Below are positions 48,701 to 60,353 of a stretch of DNA of 64,000 bases, piece after piece. Made by a program: the position numbers and the translations under genes. The stretch spans positions 28,129,345 to 28,193,344 of the forward strand of contig OX467089.1 in NCBI GenBank assembly GCA_950106755.1. The letters run 5' to 3'. The stretch's first letter is position 1. Every line of letters begins with the position of its first letter. The notes under the pieces were generated by a model that saw only the letters and a program-made list of their open reading frames with translations, did not search any database and was not told the origin of the DNA. The DNA is from Climacium dendroides. Lineage: Eukaryota; Streptophyta; Bryopsida; Hypnales; Climaciaceae.

Positions 48701-50061
48701 CGCTGTTCTAAATATCTCGCCAAATCCTATTGTTGAATTGTCTGAAGTGGAGCTGCGTCCTTCATTTGTAGTGCCACCTTCATTAGGATTTCCTCCTACA
48801 TTTGCAGGGCCACCTTTGTTTATAGTGCTCCCTTCATTTCCGCCATTTGTTGCTTCTCGATGAATTTCAAATTGATTCCATCAGAGGGAACACTGCAACA
48901 AGTTCTCCATCTCTTCTAGTGGAGGCATCTTCTGTAGAGTCTTGAGATCCTCTGGGCCCAACAAAGCTAGCAACGAATGATCTTGGATAATCAAGGTCTC
49001 TTCGTCGTTGTTCACAGCAGCCTCATCCTTAGAGTCCATCCTTACATCTGTTGGTTGAGTTGGGTGCTCTTCATTTTGGTTTGGTGAAGTCCGAATTGCA
49101 TTTTTAGGTCTTGACAGTAGGCTTGGTCTTCTCCTTGATTTAGGAGACGGAGGACATAGAACATGATGTCTTGTGCTGTGTCTGCTAAAAACCGGTCAAT
49201 ACAAGCGTGAGCCTCCTTCACGTCTTGAATGTCTTCTCTATCTTCAATGTCTTTTATAGGATCCTCTTCTTGGTGCTTCTGTGACATCGATGTAGATCCA
49301 TGTTCTGTTGGCCGAGGGAGCTTCATTGCAACGTTGCTTTCTGGCACCCCTTCTAACACGTTTTGTGTAGGGTTTAAATCCGTCGGTAGAGTCAAAAAGA
49401 CCTCTCCTTCTACACCGTCTACAAGACAAGTGCTTTCTTTTGTGGGGTCCCCCATACAAGCCGGTTCTACCGCCATTTTCTTTCCATTCAGCACTTCCAT
49501 ACGACGCACTTGGATTTCAAGAGGGATCTGAATTGATTCCACAACGTCCTCTAATGCTTTCTTTTTTTCACTTGCTTTAGGAAGTTGCGCCTTCGGAACA
49601 AACATATCAGGGATATGTTTCTGATGTTTGCCAATTGCAAGTGGCAATGTCGCTACCGTAGGATACGTACCCACCTGACGGCCCAGTATGAGTTCAGCGT
49701 AAACCATGCTTACTAAGCTATAGTTAATTTTGCCCTTGCTCATAGCCTTCTCCGGAAATAGGGCCTTCCACACCTCCATCGAACGGTGCACAAAATGTTC
49801 ATTGAGGCAATTCAATGGTTTAAAACAATATTCACGAGTGTGAAGAGGGTGACACTCTCGAGGCCACAACTTCCCAATGTGATACATTTTCACGTATTTG
49901 CAGCACAATTTAGAGGTCCAATACTCCACATCCTCTTTCTCCCAACCCGTCTCAGCCTTGATGTTGACGTCATCCAAAATGTCAAACCGTAGCTCATAAT
50001 CAACGCCCTTCGGTTTTGACTTCTTCTTGCCTTCAGCTGCAGCACTACGAGCCCTCGTCAT
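45729..50061 (-). pseudogene. Coiled-coil protein with degenerate RING finger, broken by a solo LTR
   Basis: The N-terminal 339 codons are open from ATG 50061 (MTRARSAAAEGKKKSK; then FDILDDVNIKAETGW, HTREYCFKPLNCLNEHF, SLVSMVYAELILGRQVG). I do not recognise this domain. A frameshift near 49060 and a TGA at 48881 follow. The frame then runs to 48486 and, once the LTR at 46888-48480 is removed, continues as EVHYSKEYHDDFKAKYE into a long coiled coil. The C-terminus (about 45780-45935) has CSLC, GQCRYTFYVFC and CCPEC, a RING layout in which both usual His positions read Tyr (His to Tyr is one C-to-T step). It may have been an E3 ligase-like protein; loss of the His ligands would disable zinc binding. 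Confidence 0.55.
46888..48480 (-). mobile_element. Solo LTR-like insertion in the RING-like gene
   Basis: 1593 bp, begins TGTCGTACGCG and ends CTTGTGACA, with AACGC (46883-46887) and AATGC (48481-48485) as a 5-bp duplication with one C/T difference. Nearly the same sequence as 41130-42779. Removal restores the host frame. No gene inside. Confidence 0.8.
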
Positions 50062-50329
50062 GACTGCTTGAGTATCGAGTACTCACTTGCAATTTTAGAA
50101 TGGAAATTTCCAATATATAATCCCCATTCTCTCAAAATATATAATGTGCTTCAATGTCTCCAAGCGTATGTAAGTAACCAAGGAACAAAATCCAATGTAT
50201 TATGATCAAAATATGACCCCCACTCTTCACCACATAGCAGCAACTAGCGCGTGAAGCAATAGTAGCACATCCGACATGGCAATGATTCCCAAATGAAGAG
50301 TGAAAATAGGGAAATCTAAGTTGGCCGTC
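50062..50329. other. Upstream region of the RING-like gene
   Basis: AT-rich, no gene seen. It may hold the promoter, but I see no element that I can name with confidence. Confidence 0.3.
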
Positions 50330-50515
50330 CGCCAATATACCCGTCCGCTCCAAAACCTAAAAGAGGCCCGGGACCGGACCTGTCCCGAACCACGCGGACG
50401 TGGCTCGAGTCGACGAACGGGCGGACGGAGCTGCCCCGTCCGCCGCCGAAGCGGATAGGCGGATGGCGGATGACCCGACTGCGTCCAACTGCCCTGTCCG
50501 CCTGTCGCAACCTAA
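50330..50515. repeat. GC-rich block with CCGTCCGCC/GGCGGACGG words
   Basis: Similar in composition and words to the minisatellite at 20880-21035, but in mixed orientation and less regular. It lies upstream of the RING-like gene. Confidence 0.5.
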
Positions 50516-51057
50516 CTTTTTGATTTTTTTCTCTATCGTGATTTGTAACACGGAATCCGAATTGAGTAGACCCGGATTAGCATGGAAGAAGAAAGAAAAG
50601 ACAAGGGTTAGAAAGACTAGAAACATAAGCCCTGAATGAACCAGATTAGGGAGCGGAACAGATATCAGAAACGCATCCGGTCTAGTCCCCTAATCGGAGG
50701 TACGGATCCAGGATTCGCGTCCGGAAAATCGGAAAAAAGTAATGATGAGGTTTTCGGGGTATAAAAGAGACTGTTTTAAGGTTTGTCTGTCATTTGCACC
50801 TGGGAGCACCAGCGTACTTGACGCGCTCTTAGTGCTTTGAGTTTGTATTTGCAAATTGAGTCTGTTTTTGTGTGAATTGTGCAAAGTCTGAGAGTTGTGA
50901 GTAAGCGCGTTTGTTTTCTTTACACAGGCGCAGAGATTAGAATAGAATTGAGTGCGTGAGCAAGGCGGAAATTCAGAACGAGAGAAAGAGAGAGGGAAAG
51001 GGAGCACCGCAGCACTTGTGCATTGAGTGATTCGGCCAAGGTCGAGAGGAGTGTGTG
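50516..51057 (+). other. Leader preceding gag-like copy H
   Basis: No open frame. The 5' terminus of element H should lie here, but I cannot fix it. Confidence 0.35.
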
Positions 51058-51545
51058 ATGAAACGGGACGTGCGGCTAGGAGAGAAGAGAGGTAGTGATC
51101 TAAAAGAGAGACGGATGCCGTAGTTAAAGCGCAGTCGAAATCAAGGACCAGCGAGCGCTCAGAGGATAGAAATTAGAGTAAGAAAAGTGGCTCCTTTAGA
51201 GCCCAGTAGTGAGCGGGAGAGAGTCGAATTGATGGAGGACTTCTCCGCCATGGGTTGCGCGGGGTTCTTTAGGAAACCCTGGGAGAACCCTGGGGATTAC
51301 TTTCGGAACGAGGCGATAGTGAGGGAGCTCATCGAAGGAGCCTCTAACTAGTTCGACAACACTATTCGACCGGTTCCGCCCATGTGGACTAGGGAGATCT
51401 GGAGGAAAGTTTACAAGCTGGAGGAAGGCGGCACGGAACAGGCCAACCGAAAGGGAGACTTCGTGCGTGGGAAGTTCCGGGGAGCAGCTAACCCCAAGGA
51501 TGGTTACGTAATCGAAGACTGCGTCAATGTGCGGCACAGGAGACT
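51058..51545 (+). pseudogene. Gag-like protein, N-terminal fragment (copy H)
   Basis: From ATG 51058 (MKRDVRLGEKRG), with VRKVAPLEP, AMGCAGFFRKPW, IWRKVYKLEEGG, RGKFRGAANPKDGYVIEDC and NVRHRRL. TAG at 51121 and at 51349; the latter replaces the Gln of SNQFDN in copy A. It is cut where relatives continue L(L/E)F(L/V)xPxLxPEK. The junction with the next element falls in CTGTCGCAGT, which itself resembles the expected coding sequence CTGTTGCAGT. Confidence 0.7.
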
Positions 51546-54500
51546 GTCGCAGTACAAAGTAAGTAAATTCCCTGTTATACTCCCGAAAACTCCTTTAAAG
51601 TATAACTAAGTGACTCTAAAGATTGACCCCACGAGATCCTATGAAGTATTTGGCTTCATTACACGATTTAGGATGAGTTTGCTTATAAACCCAACTTCCG
51701 GTTTCAGGTCAATTACTGGAAAACTATAAACTCCGAAAAAGGGAGAATTAGCTTTCCACCACTTCCGTTTCTACCAGCTATCCGGTCTGAACAACAACCA
51801 CAATCCCAAGAGACTATAATTTCCGTCCCTGGTTACCTCTGTAGACCTATCCGTTCCAACCTGACTGTACTCTTCTAGATATCACCCGGTTTAATTTATC
51901 CTCTGTTTCACCATCAGAGGGTTCACCCCTTAGTTTTTAGAGTAGTAGGCCCACCACTCCTTCCGTAACTTATAGTGGTGGAAGATCCCACTCTTCTATC
52001 TTCTATTCTCCTACTTACTATGGATCCGGTTTGATCTCTCACAGCAACCTAGGTATTAATCCGGATTGCAAGTTACACAGAGACCCCCCGTACGATCCTC
52101 TGATACTACAACGACCTTGGGCACCCTCTCCTATCCGTGCGAAGTTAGGTGGTTACAAGTGAACCCGTCCATTCCAACACGTACTAGAGCTATTCCGTTT
52201 ACCAACTATGGCAGCAAGACCTCACAAAAGATCGGACACTCAATCGGATTTTCCTTTCAGGAGTTCTAGCGCAAGTAGGGAATCCCTCCCTATCCGTCTA
52301 GCCTAACAACGGTTTTCTCACCCGGAATCTCAAACTCTAGACACGTTGAAGAACTGAAGCGCACTCCCAACTCTTTTAATACCTATTCACATACACTGAA
52401 ACTTAAAGAATAAAATACACCAAGGGGAGAAGATGTCAACTCTTAGCTTTCTCTCTTTGCTCTCCTCACTTCCGATCATACAGTAGGCACACAACTCTCA
52501 TGGCACAGACATACAACAACAAAAACAGAAGACACCAAAGAATTTTGCAAAAGAAGATTTTTTTTCTCCCTCTTCCCTTCTCAGGGCAGATTTATATACA
52601 GCACCACAAAAGCGCAAAAAGGCAAAAAGTGTCACGGAATCCAGCCGCATTTTCCGGCTAAACTTCCGATCCTACCTACCTACCAACCATCGGATAGAAT
52701 CTGGTTCCGATCTAACTCCTCTAGTATGTACAAAAACTCTTACTATCTACAATCCTAACCTTAAGGTAGGACTCTTCGGCTTGGCTTCCATCCCCTCGAA
52801 GATTTCAGTCAGGTTTCGGTTCCGTTCCCCATCCACAAGTGTCGGAACTGGATCGGCCTGACCGGAATCGGGTGTGGATTCCAGATCGATGGCGGATTTT
52901 AGGGTGTTTGCCGATTTAGACACCTGTGCAGTCATCTTGGGCTTGGGAGTCTTATCCTTCTCCTCTTCAGCAGTTGTTACATCCGGAAACTCTTCTAGTA
53001 GGGAGAGTTCCGACAGAGGGACCTCCTGAGCTCCTATCAACTTCCGACTGCTCTCTTCAATCCGATCCGCTGAAATCCGCACCTCCTTCAGTGCCATCTC
53101 AACCCGCTCTGCGTAGGCCGTGAGAATCCTTACTATCCTAGCACTAGATAGCTTCTTCTCCTTATGGACTTCGTCGTCAAATAGCTTGGCCTTGGTGGCG
53201 GCCGCCCTGGGTACCCCTAGAACGTCCTTCACCTAATCCGCTACCCGCCGTATTTCCTCTGCTATCTCCAACGTGGCGGCTGCATCCTCTCTCAAGACGA
53301 GATTTTCCGCCTTCAAGGTATCCGCCTCTATCTGCAGTCGGATTATTTCTTTCGTCTGCCTCCGGTACTAAGCCGAATCGGTGATATAGTCGGCTACCTT
53401 CAATGGTAGCTAGCTGTCTGGCGGCGCATCCACCAGTCTTCCGATCGTCTACAAGGTCAGATGCTTCACCTCCCAATCTGCTCGGACATTGGAAAGAATG
53501 CCAATCAAATTATTGAATGGATCCCATGGATCCACTTCTTCCTCCATGACACCCTTCTGTTTTTCCTCTGGGGTTGACAGGCCATGTCCTAGAGGTGTCC
53601 CTCGCCCATGGGGAGGAGTTGTCTTTTGTCGCTTGATCGGCGGCATTACCTCCTCCTCCTCTTCCGTTTCCGGATCCGAATCTGGAACCGATTCCGCTTC
53701 ATCGTCTTCTTCCGATTCGCCATGCTTTAGGAGAGCTCCCTGAGCCTTCCACTCCTTCTCCTCATCAACCGTCAGGAGCTGATGGTTGTGGTACAGGTGG
53801 TACAAGTACGGGCATATGGATGTAGCCCTACTCTTTCCTACCTTCCTGATGAGCTGAGTTACCAGATCAAAAAGGATCCGCGCCCAATGCACGTTTCGGA
53901 TTCCGCTCAGGGAACCGAAGATGGTGTTCCCTAAGGTGATTGTCACCCTTGTTGGTTTCTCCGGATGAAGGATCGGAATGAGAAATCTCAAAAGACGACG
54001 GTGTCAGTCATTTATGTAGTCGTCCACTGCATATCCGTCCTTAGGGTTGGGAATGCCATGGAACTTCCCCCGGATGAATTCATCCTTCCGGCTAGCCATT
54101 CCAAGACCCCCTACCCGGAAATCATACACCCCTCTCCAGACTTCCTCAGTGTAGAGGGACGGATTCCCTCTCAAGGTGTTATCGAACTCATTGGACAATT
54201 TGCCCAATAGTTCCTTCACCATTCTCTCCTCCCGGAATCCCCAAGGTTTCTCAATGAACCCCGGGGCAACCCATAGAAGCTAAGTCTTCTATGAGTTGGT
54301 TCTTCTCTTGGTCGTCTGAGGGAATCGCCAGAAATATCTTCTGGAGTTTCACCTCGACCGGACTGGATCTTGACAACCCCGTTTTCTTTCGACGTATCAG
54401 TGGCATGGAGTGGATCTCCTCTCACACGGATTTCCTCACCAATTCTACCTCACCTGCTCCTAGCCGCACGTCCCGTTCCTTATTTCTCTCTCCGATTTCA

Positions 54501-54913
54501 ACCGGAATCACTAGAATTCTACTGAATCACACTATCCTAACATGAGGGTACCAAATGCTGTAAACAACATGAGGAGCGCCCAATCTCATGAGGAAATGAA
54601 AGGGGTAAAACTGGCAGAGTTGGTCTTTAAATAGTCCCAGGACTCCGTCGTGGTCATAATGACTACGTTCTGGTTTGATGGCTTGACATCTGTTCCAACC
54701 CTAATCCGGTATCTACCCTAATTTCAGACGCGTTTCCGGTCCCGACCAATTTGAAATTTTCAACTGAATGGAATCCGGTCTACCCACTATTTCATTTTTC
54801 GCGTGTATATATTCGATTTTCCTACAACTTGCACTCAGTTCCGGTTCTACTTCACTAGTTTCCGCTCTGAATTCTAGATAAGCTAAACAAAACCAAAAAT
54901 TTACGTTGCGACA
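51545..54913 (-). mobile_element. TG...CA element G encoding a gag-like protein
   Basis: Begins TGTCGCAGTACAAAG and ends ACGTTGCGACA (54913); about 3.37 kb, with the layout of element A (3' part 51545-52746, gene on minus, A/T-rich 5' end near 54890). Flanking GAGAC and AGCTA do not match, and the right flank (54914-55126) is an inverted copy of the element's own left end, so its history is more complex than a simple insertion. Confidence 0.55.
52747..54406 (-). pseudogene. Gag-like protein, element G
   Basis: Starts at ATG 54406 (MPLIRRKKTGLSRSS). One extra base after ASMGCPG shifts the frame. It is then open through LSNEFDNTLRGNP, GMASRKDEFIRGKF, PKDGYAVDDY, HPEKPTRVTITLGNTIFGSL, an acidic linker and the coiled coil with AKLFDDEVHKEKK. 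It ends with the tail GERNRNLTEIFEGMEAK, shared with element A. In-frame stops: TGA at 54001 (probably Arg), TAG at 53449, near 53410 (the Gln of copy A's SQLPQKVA), near 53366 and near 53234. Confidence 0.75.
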
Positions 54914-55126
54914 AGCTAATTCTCCGTTTTCCGGATATTATAGTTTTTTTTCCAGTAATTGACTTGAAACCGGAAGTTGGGTTTATAAGCTAACTCATCC
55001 TAAATCATGTAATGAAGCCAAATACTTTACAAGATCTCGTGGGTTCGATCTTTAGAGTCACTTAGTTATACTTTAAAGGAGTTTTCGGGAGTATAACAGG
55101 GAATTTACTTACTTTGTACTGCGACA
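54914..55126 (-). repeat. 213-bp inverted copy of the left end of element G
   Basis: Reverse complement of 51545-51757 with few differences (ends ...TTTGTACTGCGACA at 55126). Thus the block 51545-55126 is bounded by long inverted repeats. It may be the surviving 3' end of element H in plus orientation. Confidence 0.75.
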
Positions 55127-56179
55127 GATGTCTTGGACAATGTCATATTCATGTCCTCGTATATCCGGGTTGATAATCATGGGAGCGTCGTTAAAAGTAA
55201 CTGACTTCCGGGGTGGTGGAACATTCGTCTTGGAAATCTCCGCCCGCACTTCAGTACTGATGTCCCTAGGGATCCGGTCGACTGCGACCCCTTCTTCAAA
55301 GTGGCCCTTCTCTCGTTTTGGTTCCCTCAATGCAGGAGGTAAATCAGAGTCATCACTAGCCCCTGACTTCCTTCTGTATTTCTTCCTCCATTTCTTGCTC
55401 TGGGTTGGCCGCTCCAGTTGTGCTTTGGTAGAACTGCGAGTAGATACCTGGTTTACCTCCTCTTCCAACAGCTCCACCTTGCACCGTCATTTCGACGGTT
55501 TCTCAATCCCGTTTGAATGACCATAGTTGAGTGTTGATTGCTCTCTGGGTAGTATCTGTACTTGCTTGTAGACTGGCCTAACTCGTACAGGGTGTGGACA
55601 TTTACCTTCTGGATGTCCGTACTCCTGACAATTTTGGCATGGAAGAACCCGAGGTGCTCCTAGTGCTTGTCCTTGATTAGAACATGCATTAGCATAGTGA
55701 CCCGGTTCCCCACAACCATAGCAAATCACAACTTGCCTACCTAGATAACTTGTGGTTTGGATAGGTTGATGCATCATCAGTCCTTAACTTGGTCCAGGCA
55801 AGAAATTCCGGTTCAACGGGTTGGACCGCATCGGAATCGCAATTCCTTTTCCTCTCCCGTATGTCGACTGCACTTCATAAACTTCTTCTTCTTCATCACC
55901 TTTCATAGTGTAGTAGATCTCCTTCTCTTCCGAGTATACATAATGTACTGCCTTGTGAGTGGCTCGCTGACACTCACTAGGATAGTGTCCCGGTTCTCCA
56001 CATCTTCCGCACCATACATTTGCCCTGGAAGTAGAGACGATCCATCTCGGCTTCCGATTTTCCACGAGATTTACTTTGATGACCTCTAAAGACTGTTGGA
56101 TACTACTCATCATCTTCCGAGAATCCAGATCCTCTGTCTTGACTTTAACAACAGCCTTCTCGTGCATACCTATGGGTTT
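55127..56179 (-). pseudogene. Ty3/Gypsy Gag, zinc-knuckle part
   Basis: Continues the Gag of 60354-61249 across element B. It has three CCHC-type knuckles: CGRCGEPGHYPSEC, CYGCGEPGHYANAC and CQNCQEYGHPEGKC, the nucleocapsid signature that binds genomic RNA. A Lys/Arg-rich linker follows, then EISKTNVPPPRKSVTFND and IINPDIRGHEYDI, which is likely the approach to the protease region. In-frame stops are TAA near 55784 and TGA near 55487. It is cut at 55127. No protease, reverse transcriptase or integrase follows in the window. Confidence 0.8.
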
Positions 56180-56216
56180 TGTCGTAGCACAGGAAAGTCA
56201 GGTTGCTTCTCTAGGA

Positions 56217-57427
56217 CCGGAAATGATCCTAAAGTGACCCGTTTATCGTTCCCACAGAGATTTAGTTGGAGGAATCCTTATTTGTCTGGAAAAGAGGGAT
56301 TTGCCTTGCCACAACAAACCCAAGAACACCTACTCTAATCCGGTTAAGTCCCAATTCTAACTATTCTATTCTATTACCATACTCACCCTTTAACTTCTCC
56401 TATTCACACATTATCTACAATCTATTTACAATCAAACCGGAACTGAAAAGGGGGTAGCTAGTCCGACTTTCCCATTCTTGGTAACCGGAATTGAGTTTAA
56501 CCTATGAATCAAGAGGGATCCGCGTATTGGGCTTGAGGCAGGAAGCTTAAAACCTACCCTCTAAGTTTTAGAGTGACAAGAGATCCACTGTAAAAAGAAG
56601 AAGAAAAACATAACACAACAAAGCCTAATTCCGGCCGAACTCTCCTTCACAGTTGATCCAAATAGCTATCGGGATCAGTAGGTCACACAAGGTATAGTTG
56701 GCTAGAATACTAACTTGGACTACAACAACGGCCTATTAGTTAATCTAGATTTCTAGCAAAAACTGGGATGGCTGAGTTAGGGAGTTATTACTTCCCCTTC
56801 GGGATTCCGGTTAAGTCTGAACCTATTGACCGGAAAAACAAGAGCTGCTCTGGAACAATCAACAGTTACACTTCGCACACATCCGAGACTATCAAAATTC
56901 AACTAGAAACACGAACCGGTCACACTTGGGTCCGGAAAACATCCTCGCTTGCAGTCTCTCTTCAAGAATCCGGACAATCTTAATATCCGGGCACACTCCC
57001 TCCTTACCTATTCTTGCAATCTCTACAGAACATACATCAATGGTTATCCACCACCAAAGCACACGCCGCCACCTCTAATTGTGAACCAGAAAGTTGATTT
57101 GGATTGCACAATGTTAGGAAAACAAAGTATGGAAATGCACACCGGATTAACAATAACCGGCTAACTAAATACTAAACAACCCATAGGACTCCTCAGTCCA
57201 GGGGAATCAAAATCTACCTTTCCTGAATCAACACGTGCCCTCCTCCTCATCTACCAAAATGACGTTGACTACTATAATCCTGGAACTAGCCGTTTAAAAT
57301 TCTCGTTCCGAAAAATCCGGATCCAAGAAGTTAATTTTACCTTTCTTGCTAAAAGTGATTTACAAAATACTTTCTACCAAAAACTTGGGTTTTCAACTGA
57401 GATTCTAACCTACCTATCTGTCCTACT
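56217..57427 (-). other. 3' non-coding part of element B
   Basis: Contains the conserved ATCGTTCCCACAGAGAT block near 56247. Otherwise CCGGAA-rich with no gene that I can support. Confidence 0.45.
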
Positions 57428-59318
57428 CTAAGTTTTATGCCGCTTCCCCGGTGTTGCACTTGGTTTCGGGGTGCCCTTCCGCGCCGGTTGTTTCCAGACG
57501 GAACTGAAAACTGTCTTCAATTTCTTGGCCTTGGAGGACTGAGCCTTGGTCTTGGCTCTCTTCTTTTTTAGTGCGGCCAGTCCCTGATCCGGATCAGAGT
57601 ATGGTTCGGACTCCTTTCCGGATTCAGAACTAGAATCCTCTTCTTCCTCCTCTTCTTCTGAATCCTCATCTTCTTCTTCTTCTTCCTCTAAGTTCGCCCG
57701 GGTTGATTTCCTTGCTAATGGAGGCCTCAGAGTCTTCATCTTTGTCTGGCTAGGAGTGGGAGAGGCCTTTAAAATCTTGCTCTGCGGCGTCCCTAAATCT
57801 ACCTCTTCCACTTTCATCTTTCCCCACAATATTGATCTGGGTGTTGGTGTATGCGTAGTTCCGCTTTCCGGGGTAACAGTCTCCTTAGCAGGAGTAACTA
57901 TCACCACATCTTCGGATGAATGTCCGGATTTCTCCCGTGTCATTGGGAATGTCTGCTTGGTCTCCAACCGCGGTGGCTTGGATGGAGTCACCTCTGTTGT
58001 ACCAACCATTTCCGGTTTTGATTCTGGTTGGGGAGGTGGATTGACCTCTCCTATGACCTCTCTCAATTAAACAAGGAGCTGTTCCATCTTGGAGTTGAAG
58101 GATACTAGGACATGAATGACTTTGTCTCCTAGCTTTCCTAACCCTTCCAAGACCTTCTCATTAAATAACCTAGCCTTGTTCAATGTTTCTGCCGGAAGGG
58201 TGATAAACTCCCTAATCCAGTCAATTGTATCCTCAATTTGAACTGAATACTTCCGGTTACACTCACTCTCATATTTCTATCTACTCAGTTCTTCTTTCAG
58301 GGACAACAATTCATCCGCTAAATCCTGATACTTTGCCTTTCCGGATTTTCCCTCAACATCCTCTATCAAGTTCTGGATTTGCTCTACACACTTTGCCCTA
58401 GGAATATCTTCCAACATCTTACATACCTTTTTTCAAGGTACTTCTCTCTTTCTCATGTTCTTCTCGGACTTTCTTGAGCTCTCCTATAATCGACCCTAAG
58501 GGATCGCTATTCCAGATTGGATCCTTCTCTTCTTCCATCTAGACCTCTTTCCCTTTCCTCTTTTTTAGTTCCGGTTTTCCTGACGAACTGGAAGCCTCTT
58601 TTTTAACCTCTCTCTCTTCCATCTCATCATCGGAGTCAGGTTTCATCCCGTGGGCCAGTTTGACCTCCTGGACTGTGTATTCCTGACTCTCTTGCGCCCT
58701 CATACAATCTTGGGCATGATACAAATGAAAAAGAAATGGGGAAATGCTAGATGGTTTAGTCTTTCCCACTCCCTTGCATAGTTTGGCGACATAATCTCTC
58801 AAGACTAACCCCCAATCTACCTTCCTGTCTCCGGACAATGCACCAAAGATTGTATTTTCCAAAGTGATGGTCATCCGGTTTCCTCTATCCGGACTGAGAA
58901 TCGGAACTAGAAATTCTAGCACCCTCTTCTCTCGCTCATCCTTGTAGTCATTCACCGTGTATCCATCCTTTGTATGAGGGGCATTTCAGAACTTACCCAC
59001 CGTGGTCTTGTCTGTCCGGGAGGCCATCCCTTCTCTACCCCGGCAAAACCGTAAACCTCCCGCCATACTCCTACGGTCCACTTGTCTGGAAGCGCCCTCA
59101 CGGTCTTCCTCCATTCGTTCGACTGCGGATGCAATATCTCCCGCACCATCACTTCATCTTTGAAACTCCAGGGCCTTTCCTATCAGCCCTCAGCCCATCT
59201 GACTAAGATCCTCTACCAGGTCGACTCTCTCTCCCGCATCTTTCGGAATAACCGGAACAATGTTTCTAAGCGATATCTTTGTGGTGGAGGTCTCTTCCTC
59301 AAACTCACCCCCAGACAT
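57428..59318 (-). pseudogene. Gag-like protein, element B
   Basis: Starts at ATG 59318 (MSGGEFEEETSTTK). A TGA and a one-base shift lie in the DLSQMG...PW region. It is then open through a divergent N-domain (WREVYGF), NDYKDEREKRVLEFLVPILS, NRMTITLENTIFGALSGDRKVDWG, and a Glu/Lys linker. A coiled coil with ARLFNEKVLEGLGKLGDK follows, with TAG near 58278 and TAA near 58068. The tail is an acidic run plus SEPYSDPDQGLA and a basic end (KRAKTKAQSSKAKK). Confidence 0.7.
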
Positions 59319-59469
59319 GGTTGCAGTGCTCTCCCTTCACTTCTCCGACTAACCCTCGCAGTAGTCGCTCGTACTGTAGCACTGGCTCACTCGGAAACTT
59401 AAATTGTCAACAAAAACCGGAAACTCTCCAACCAACTATGAACCCTAACGGAAACAATTCCCAAGTTAT

Positions 59470-60353
59470 AACTTGTCGGAGAAACTGGAAAAGGTCTGAC
59501 ATTGAATTTTTCCTACTTCCCATTTCCCACCGTTGGTTTTGACGTTTCTAGTCACTGGATCGTTAAAATGGCTGTTGGAATTTTGCCGTGAAATCTTCCG
59601 GACCACTACTTTGCTCATCATTATCCAGGGATGACCGTTAACTTCCGGTTTCCGATTTCTACTGAGCCATATCTTTTGGAATACCGACTCAAATCAATCC
59701 CGTTCCCGATTATTGATTTTCCGGTTCTGGATTTCAGGAGTACCCATTAACTCTATTATGGAGTTAAGGTTTTCTGATTTTCTGGTTCCGGTTCTTCTCT
59801 CTCCCTACTCTATTTTTATAGCAAAAAGACAAAAAAATTTATCTAGATGAACCCACTGTGTCCTCAATTTCTCCTAAAAACTTCTAAGGCCCTATTTAGG
59901 ACTCCCACATTATAACTTGCCGAAGAAACTGGAAAAAGGTCTGACATTGAATTCTTCCTACTTTCCGTTTCCAACCGTTGGTTTTGACGTTTCCGGTCAC
60001 TGGACTGTTAAGATGGCTATTGGAGGTTTGCCGTGAAATCCTCCGGACCACTACTTTGCTCATCATTATCCGAGGATGACCGTTAACTTCCGGTTTCTGG
60101 TTTCTACTGAGCCATGTCTTTTGGAATACCAATTGAAATCAATCCCGTTCTCGGTTATTGATTTTCCGGTTCCGGTTTTCAGGAGTAACCATTAACTCTA
60201 TTATGGAGTTAAGGTTTTCCGATTTTCCGGTTCCGGTTCTTCTCTCTTCCTGCTCTATTTTTATAGCAAAAAGACAAAAAAATTATCTAGATGAACCCAC
60301 TATGTCCTCAATTCCTCCTAAAAACATCTAAGGCCCTATTTAGGACTCCCACA
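59470..60353 (-). repeat. Tandem duplication of about 445 bp
   Basis: GGTCTGACATTGAATT occurs at 59493 and 59938, and the surrounding 440 bases match closely, including GGCCCTATTTAGGACTCCCA at both right ends. It duplicates the 5' terminus of element B. Confidence 0.85.

Larger units (their letters stand above)
56180..60353 (-). mobile_element. TG...CA element B with 5-bp target duplication
   Basis: 4174 bp; plus-strand start TGTCGTAGCACAGG, end GGACTCCCACA; flanked by GGTTT at 56175-56179 and 60354-60358. Removing it and one GGTTT joins RRSLKP to IGMHEKAV in the Ty3/Gypsy Gag frame. Its gene is on the minus strand. The 5' 445 bp (sense) are tandemly duplicated. Confidence 0.88.

Noticed and set aside
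50690..51007. Minus-strand 105-codon frame upstream of copy H
   Set aside because: No motif, no splice or start context; it overlaps the leader of a plus-strand gag-like copy.
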